Below the pieces are notes generated by a model. That model worked only from the letters and a program-made list of their open reading frames with translations, searched no databases and was not told where the DNA came from. From Desulfofundulus australicus DSM 11792 (GTDB taxonomy: Bacteria; Bacillota; Desulfotomaculia; Desulfotomaculales; Desulfovirgulaceae), in NCBI RefSeq assembly GCF_900129285.1, contig NZ_FQUW01000004.1, positions 124,001 to 188,000 of the forward strand: a stretch of DNA of 64,000 nucleotides, in the 5' to 3' direction. A program made the position numbers and the translations under genes. Each line of letters opens with the position of its first letter. The first letter of the stretch is position 1. Shown one piece after another: positions 59,052 to 64,000 of this stretch.

Positions 59052-62000
59052 TCACTTGAGGCCGAATAGAATGGCCCCGGCCTCCCTGCGCAATTCTTCG
59101 TCGGTCATTTCCGCCGCCCATACGGAGAGCAAATCCAGGATCACCTGTTCGCGCCCCGGCGCGTGCCGCGCCAGGTAAGCGCGGGCGACGGGAATGTCGC
59201 CCTCCCGGTAGGCAAGAATCAAACCGTGCAGGACGTCCCACTCCGTCTGCGGATTGTCCACGCGTTTTTTGTGGCGCTCCTCCGGCCGGGCCAGGCGCAG
59301 CTTTGACCCGCGGCGGACAAGGGGCGCGTGGTAACCGGTTTCCTGGGCGCCGCCGCGTACCAGGCGGCCGCCCCGCCCCTCGTCGTTGATGCCGGTCATC
59401 CGCCCGCTGGCGACATACCCGGCGGTCTTGACCTCCAGTTTAATGCCCAGGGAGCGCGAGAGGTTCAGCGCCTCGTCATAGGGAAATTCGGCCAGGCCGA
59501 AAATGCCGTAAAGGGTCAGGGCCATGGCTGCCTCGGGATGCATGTCGTCCACCTGCAAGCGCCCCTGCGTCAGGCGGGCGACCTGATACTGGGCCACCAC
59601 GGCGCTGGCCTCGTTCATGGCGCGGGTGGGGCTGACCGGCTCGTCGCCGTCGAGCACCGGCCAGTGTTCGGAGAGCACGCGCAGCGCCCGACCGTAGCTG
59701 GCCACCATCTCGTCCACGGGGTTTAACCGCAGCCGCTCAAACTCCTGCAGGCCCTGGCGCACGGCCTCGCGCACTCGCCGGGCCACCCCCGTGCCGCCGA
59801 ATCCCGTCCAGGTGGCCGGCGGGCCACCTGTTTTCTGGCGCTTGCGGCAGGTAAGGAAGATGGAACTGGCGGCAGCCGCCATTCCTTTCTGGTGAATGGA
59901 TTCGGTTGCTTCAGATTCAACAGGCATAGAGGAAGTAATGGTCCAGCCGTTCTCGATCAGCGAGCGCGTCAGCGCTTCCCAGGCCTCCTGCGTCTTGTGG
60001 GTGAACATAATGGTCATGATGCCGTCGTCTTTGAGCACGCGGCGGCACTCGGCGAAAATCTCGCCCATCAGGCGCTCGTATTCCCTTTGCGCCCCGGCGG
60101 CCGACCCGTCCCGCGCCGGGTTGGCCACGGCCTCGTCCGTCTTGTTGGTGAGCCGCCGCCGGAACAGCTCCGGGTAGAGGTCGTGGAGGGTGCGGCGCTG
60201 CCAGACGTAGAAGTAGTCGGACAGCTCTGCATACTGGACGTTGTTGTAATAGGGCGGGTCGATACAGATCAGATCCACCGAACCATCGGGGAGTTCCATC
60301 CGGGCCGCCGTGCCGCACCGGATGGTCACCGGCGGCGCGGCCCCGTTAAGCTCTGCGTGCAGGGGCGCCAGCAGTTCCGCCATCCCTCTGTAGGCGTCGA
60401 CAACCTGCGCCAGCGCCCAGGCCGCGCCCGAGTTAGGGCCGGTTAAGATCATCTCACCAAATGTCCATTTAATTGAATAATCATGCCTTCCAAAGGTATT
60501 AATCAGGACACCTCGATTATAATGCCACCTTGTCTGCTTGCTGTTATAATCCAGGCATTTATCGATCATAAACTGAAGGTATGTAACAACTGCACGGCCG
60601 CGCTCCTCCCCCAGCTCCCGGAGGATTTCCGGCTTGAGGCGGTTGAGCTCCTCCACCAGGATGAGGTGCCCCAGGAGCTGGCGCGGCGTGAACATATCGC
60701 ACCAGCGCGCCATGCCGTAAATAGCCGGGCGCATATCGTTGCCTTCCGGGAAACGCTCCGTCGGAATGAGCCCCTGCCGCTCCCAGCCGGGCCAGCACCC
60801 GGCCAGGCGCCTTTCGGCCTCACGCAGGGCCTCAAGGTCGCGGTCGTTGGGCGGCCGGAAGAAGCGGACCTTCTCGATTTTGATTTCACCGGCCCGCTCG
60901 CCGCTCTTGTAGCGCTGGGGCCTGCCGTGTTTATCCAGCTTCGGCTGGCAGCGCACGGCCACCACGCAGTAAAGCCGGTCCTGCCACCTGCCGTGGGGCG
61001 ACTCACCCCTCGCCTGGGCTTTGATCTCGTCGGCGGGAATGGCCTGGCGGCAGTGGACGCACAGGCCCACGCCGTCCTTCACCGTGGCGAAGTCCGGGTC
61101 CTCGCCGTTCGGCCCCCGGTTGCCCTTGAGACGGTAGGTTGCAAAGCGGACCCGGCCGTCCCGCGGCCGGCCGTCCGTAACCATGCGCACGCCCCACTTT
61201 TCGCCTTCCTTCGACAGCCAGCAGGTGTTCAGCAGGGGCACCTCGCCGCCGCAGTGGGGGCAGGTGACCTGGCGGACGTATAAATAGGTGGTCGTATCCT
61301 CTCGATCGCAGTCGATAACTAAATCTGGACACTTACTTAAGTACTTCTCCAAGACGCGCCGCTCGTCTGGCGGCAATGGAAAGGCACAAGGGAATACGGA
61401 ATCAACTCTTTCGTTTAAAGCATCAAGCAGCTTTTGCCCCCATTTCTGAATGTCGCCTACTAGCTCAACACCATACCGGGCGGGATAATCAAGGGTGGCA
61501 TACAAAATCACAGCGGCTACCGGGTTTAACTCATTTGCGATCACACGATACCCAAGTCGCAGTGCCTCAAAAGGAATTGAACCACCGCCAGCGGTAGGAT
61601 CCAGTACGGTTATGCCAGGAGGCTGCCATTCCGGTTGATGAGAGTAGGCACGGGAATACCCGTAGAGATTTGGAACACGGACACCTGCACCCTCAGCCAT
61701 TTCAATTAACGCCTTGAACCACGCCGGGTCAGCGGCCACCCGCTCAACAAACAGCACATCACCCTCTACTGGTAGCGGCTCAGGAAGCGGCTTACTTAAA
61801 TCCTTCCACTTTTGTATAACTGGATGCTCGTCTAGAAGGGGATTCTTACCGACGATTACTTTGATTAGCTTCCTATAGCCTTCCCTGACCTCCTGTTCTC
61901 GTTGAAGCGCCCTCGCGACCACAGAATCTACTTTCAGTATCTCCTGTCCAAGGGCGTTTTTGTTAATACGCTCAATTAACCTTTCCTCCAGCGTCCACGG

Positions 62001-62264
62001 CTCCCCGTTCACCAGGGCCTGCACTTTTTCGATGCCCAGCTGGCGGAGGAACCAGTCCGGGTCCGTCCCGGCGGGCAGGAGGGAACTGAGGACGGCGGCG
62101 CGGCTGGGCACCAGGGGGCGCCGCGCCCACCAGACGTGGAGACGGTGAGGAGGAGGCGCTTTCCCGGTATCCCGCTCCCGCTGGGTCTCCGCACCCACCT
62201 GGTGGCAGGGAAAGCCCGCTTCGATCAGGCGCAGGTCCGTTGCGGACTTGGCGTGCTCTTCCAC
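59052..62264 (-). CDS. DUF1156-type adenine-specific DNA methyltransferase
   Basis: A protein of about 1070 residues. The DUF1156 head 'LRLIEAGFPCHQVGAETQRE' and 'PHRLHVWWARRPLVPSRAAV' lie at residues 10-55; 'ITVLDPTAGGGSIPFEALRLGY' near 215 is SAM motif I; two Cys pairs ('CPHCGG' near 338, 'CVHCRQ' near 405) suggest a zinc ribbon; the catalytic motif is 'ICIDPPYYNNVQYAELSDYF' near 665. It probably makes N6-methyladenine. GTG at 62264, 8 bases after GAGGGG, is preferred; the frame extends to GTG 62378 with an unrelated Ala-rich extension, and TTG 62295 behind GAGGAGTG is another option. Base composition changes abruptly inside the gene (see findings). Confidence 0.88.
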   Translation of the reverse strand: MEEHAKSATDLRLIEAGFPCHQVGAETQRERDTGKAPPPHRLHVWWARRPLVPSRAAVLSSLLPAGTDPDWFLRQLGIEKVQALVNGEPWTLEERLIERINKNALGQEILKVDSVVARALQREQEVREGYRKLIKVIVGKNPLLDEHPVIQKWKDLSKPLPEPLPVEGDVLFVERVAADPAWFKALIEMAEGAGVRVPNLYGYSRAYSHQPEWQPPGITVLDPTAGGGSIPFEALRLGYRVIANELNPVAAVILYATLDYPARYGVELVGDIQKWGQKLLDALNERVDSVFPCAFPLPPDERRVLEKYLSKCPDLVIDCDREDTTTYLYVRQVTCPHCGGEVPLLNTCWLSKEGEKWGVRMVTDGRPRDGRVRFATYRLKGNRGPNGEDPDFATVKDGVGLCVHCRQAIPADEIKAQARGESPHGRWQDRLYCVVAVRCQPKLDKHGRPQRYKSGERAGEIKIEKVRFFRPPNDRDLEALREAERRLAGCWPGWERQGLIPTERFPEGNDMRPAIYGMARWCDMFTPRQLLGHLILVEELNRLKPEILRELGEERGRAVVTYLQFMIDKCLDYNSKQTRWHYNRGVLINTFGRHDYSIKWTFGEMILTGPNSGAAWALAQVVDAYRGMAELLAPLHAELNGAAPPVTIRCGTAARMELPDGSVDLICIDPPYYNNVQYAELSDYFYVWQRRTLHDLYPELFRRRLTNKTDEAVANPARDGSAAGAQREYERLMGEIFAECRRVLKDDGIMTIMFTHKTQEAWEALTRSLIENGWTITSSMPVESEATESIHQKGMAAAASSIFLTCRKRQKTGGPPATWTGFGGTGVARRVREAVRQGLQEFERLRLNPVDEMVASYGRALRVLSEHWPVLDGDEPVSPTRAMNEASAVVAQYQVARLTQGRLQVDDMHPEAAMALTLYGIFGLAEFPYDEALNLSRSLGIKLEVKTAGYVASGRMTGINDEGRGGRLVRGGAQETGYHAPLVRRGSKLRLARPEERHKKRVDNPQTEWDVLHGLILAYREGDIPVARAYLARHAPGREQVILDLLSVWAAEMTDEELRREAGAILFGLK

Positions 62265-62523
62265 AAAACAATCCCCTCTCTGCAACTGTTCAGTCAACCC
62301 GCTACACTCCTCAGGTGCCGCGCTGGCCAAAGCGAACGACGCAGCCCACGCTGGTAACAGCACCCGCCCAGCACTCACTGAAAATTTATAACCTTAAAAG
62401 TTCCAAACAAATCATCTTGTCGTAACAGGCTTGTTAAGGGCATCATTGCCGTGAGTGCTGGGGAGGGTAACCGGACTGCGGCGCGAAACCAGCGGCAGCG
62501 AAATGTAACTTTAGAAAAGATAA
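62265..62523 (-). other. Spacer between the 203-residue protein gene and the methylase gene
   Basis: About 145-260 bases, depending on the methylase start, in an otherwise tightly packed operon. It is AT-richer than its surroundings and shows no terminator. It may hold an internal promoter or be the scar of a deletion or replacement. Confidence 0.3.
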
Positions 62524-63135
62524 CTATTCGCGCAGCTTTTCCAGCAGGTGGAGGATCTCCCTGTCCCCGGGCTGGCCGCCGAGCATGATCCGCATGCCCG
62601 ACCTGGCCCAGCGGCTGGCCGCCTCGCCGTACTGGGTCGCCCGGGTCAGCCAGTAGACCGCTTCCTCGCGGCTGAAGCGCTGCACGCGCCAGGCCATGAG
62701 CTCGATCCGGTCCATGTCTTTGACGCCTTCCCGGAGCTTGAAGATGAGCGACAGCTTGGCGCCCGCCTCCTCGTCCAGGGGCAGGTTGCCCCGGAAGGTG
62801 ATGCGCCCGTTGTCGAAAACCCGCTGGAGCTCCAGCGGAACCCCGGCGTGATCGCACACGCGGCTGACAATGTTCCGGATCACGGGCAGGCAGCGGCGCA
62901 GGGGCTGGCCGTAAAGCAGGCCCCGGTCCCTGAGCAATATCCCCCCCGGAACACCGCCGTTCTGCCCCGGGCCGTCCGCAACCGCGCCGCGCTCTTTGAT
63001 TACCAGCACGGGCGCCGGTTTGTCTTTATATTCGGTTACCCTCAGGACCCAGGGAGCGCTCTTCAGCAGGGGCCTGATGCGGTGCTGCAGGCCAGGTGGC
63101 AGGTCCCGGCCGGTGGTTGATTTCCGCTTTGCCAT
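62524..63135 (-). CDS. Unrecognised 203-residue protein of the defence operon
   Basis: A basic N-terminus ('MAKRKSTTGRDLPPGLQHRIRPLLKS') is followed by a mixed alpha/beta core ('SAPWVLRVTEYKDKPAPVLVIKERG', 'NGRITFRGNLPLDEEAGAKLSLIFKLREG') and a helical tail ('MAWRVQRFSREEAVYWLTRATQYG'). No domain was recognised and no catalytic motif is evident. It starts 15 bases after the DUF499-like gene behind GAGGTGAGGCGG, so it belongs to the same unit; small accessory proteins of this type often link the ATPase and the methylase in such operons. Possible roles are DNA binding or target choice. Confidence 0.7.
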   Translation of the reverse strand: MAKRKSTTGRDLPPGLQHRIRPLLKSAPWVLRVTEYKDKPAPVLVIKERGAVADGPGQNGGVPGGILLRDRGLLYGQPLRRCLPVIRNIVSRVCDHAGVPLELQRVFDNGRITFRGNLPLDEEAGAKLSLIFKLREGVKDMDRIELMAWRVQRFSREEAVYWLTRATQYGEAASRWARSGMRIMLGGQPGDREILHLLEKLRE

Positions 63136-63150
63136 TTGTTCCGCCTCACC

Positions 63151-64000
63151 TCATCGTTTCTGCAACTCCTGGATGAATAAGCAGCCGTCGTCCGGTTCGG
63201 TGATTTCAAGAAAAGCCTCGGTTCGTTCCCCCTGCTGCACCACACCGGCCAGCACCTCAAAGAGCTCGCCGAGAGCTTTCATGGATCCCGGGGTAACGCT
63301 GGTTAATTGCAGCCGGAGCAAGCCGCCTTCGGGAAGCTCCAGGTCTATCAGGTCCATGGTTTCAATGGTGGAACCGGCACCCTTGTTGTAGAGGCTGCCC
63401 AGGCGCCGGAGCAGCGGCAGGAGCTTTTGTGCGCCTTCCTTTCCTTCCAGGACAAACCTGCGGCGGCCGTCCGTCATCCAACCCCGCTGAACCGCTTCTT
63501 CGGGAGTGATCAGCACGTCACCGGGCATGGGGGTGTACAGGGCTGCCGCGGAACCGTAAATGAGGTCGGGCTTTTCTTCTTGATCCGGTGTGCCGTGGAA
63601 GGCAAAAAGCCGGCCGCTTTTAACCAGCGATATCACGGCCTCCTGCAGTTCCCGTTCAGGAACGTCTCCACATTTGCCGGCCACACTTTCAGCAACTTCC
63701 CTTAAAGTGGACACACCGTTCCGGGCAACTGCATAAATCACGCCGTCGCGCACTTCAGCGGGATCGGGGCCCTGGCCCCCGGCCCACCCGCGCCGGTTTG
63801 CCCCCTGCGGGGTGATAAGGCCGTAGCCCCCGGCGCTCAGGTCAACTCCCAGCGGAATGCCGCTTTCCTGGTCATAAAACTCGGCCGGCCTCGCACTTTC
63901 GTCGGCGTCCAGGCGGAAAACGCACCAGACGCCCTTCTGGACCCCGGCCCGCACAATCTGGTCGAAAACAGCGGGGCTCTCCAGCACCGGCCAGCTGCGC
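63151..64000 (-). CDS. DUF499-like protein, C-terminal part; gene continues beyond the window
   Basis: The visible 282 residues form the C-terminal region of a larger protein. Two similar segments, 'GYGLITPQGANRRGWAGG' near 45 and 'GDVLITPEEAVQRGWMTDG' near 160 of this part, suggest a repeated winged-helix-like unit; the last 100 residues ('IETMDLIDLELPEGGLLRLQLTSVTP') form a beta-rich domain. DUF499 ATPases usually lie directly upstream of DUF1156 methylases, and this position is the main reason for the name; the ATPase motifs would be outside the window. No start codon is visible before the right edge. Confidence 0.5.
   Translation of the reverse strand, partial: RSWPVLESPAVFDQIVRAGVQKGVWCVFRLDADESARPAEFYDQESGIPLGVDLSAGGYGLITPQGANRRGWAGGQGPDPAEVRDGVIYAVARNGVSTLREVAESVAGKCGDVPERELQEAVISLVKSGRLFAFHGTPDQEEKPDLIYGSAAALYTPMPGDVLITPEEAVQRGWMTDGRRRFVLEGKEGAQKLLPLLRRLGSLYNKGAGSTIETMDLIDLELPEGGLLRLQLTSVTPGSMKALGELFEVLAGVVQQGERTEAFLEITEPDDGCLFIQELQKR

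Noticed and set aside
1-64000. CRISPR arrays, tRNA or rRNA genes, complete insertion sequences, prophage genes
   Set aside because: Read through on both strands; no spaced direct repeats, no cloverleaf or rRNA stretches and no intact transposase or phage structural gene were recognised.

Overview
The window looks like a chromosomal segment of a spore-forming, GC-rich Firmicute of the Desulfotomaculum/Pelotomaculum type (Peptococcaceae sensu lato). The evidence is the sporulation genes fin and spoVG, the orders pth...fin-mfd and spoVG-glmU-prs-rplY, frequent GTG/TTG starts behind strong AGGAGG-type ribosome binding sites, and anaerobe-type genes (tungsten aldehyde oxidoreductase, CooA-like and CooC-like proteins, cyanophycin synthetase). 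The genus is an inference. No rRNA, tRNA, CRISPR array or intact insertion sequence was recognised.

Layout. 1-496 is the start of a CooA-like Crp/Fnr regulator that runs off the left edge. 0.6-10 kb is a cluster for 3-sulfolactate use: a tripartite tricarboxylate-type transporter (tctB, tctA, tctC), two sulfolactate dehydrogenases of opposite stereospecificity (comC and slcC types), a FadR-type GntR regulator, an ArsB/NhaD-type carrier, and the sulfolactate sulfo-lyase suyAB. Three good sigma-A-type promoters, each followed by a GGT-N3-ACC palindrome, plus a fourth palindrome before the regulator gene, suggest one regulon. 10-13.7 kb holds acetoacetyl-CoA synthetase and an AtoE-type fatty acid carrier gene broken by one in-frame TGA. 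13.8-16.5 kb has an orphan sensor kinase and an AbiEii-like nucleotidyltransferase pair. 16.6-23.5 kb is housekeeping (mfd, fin, pth, malic enzyme).

23.6-33.9 kb is an AT-richer island. A sigma-54-type promoter precedes moaD, a tungsten aldehyde:ferredoxin oxidoreductase, an iron alcohol dehydrogenase and a complete Liv-type ABC transporter, with a sigma-54 activator gene just upstream. 34-45 kb is again housekeeping (rplY, prs, glmU, spoVG, ilvA, ispE) and ends in a cyanophycin synthetase; the matching cyanophycinase lies at 54.2-55.0 kb. Between them are a decayed and compressed peptide/nickel ABC operon (46-47.6 kb), a FecBCD-type metal-chelate transporter with a CooC-like ATPase and a methyltransferase (47.7-52.5 kb), an MNT nucleotidyltransferase with a truncated HEPN partner, and a trmO-like gene.

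55.1-64 kb is a probable anti-phage operon transcribed leftwards: the C-terminal part of a DUF499-like protein, an unrecognised 203-residue protein, a DUF1156-type adenine DNA methyltransferase and a phospholipase D-SNF2 helicase fusion, closed by a strong terminator. It continues past the right edge.
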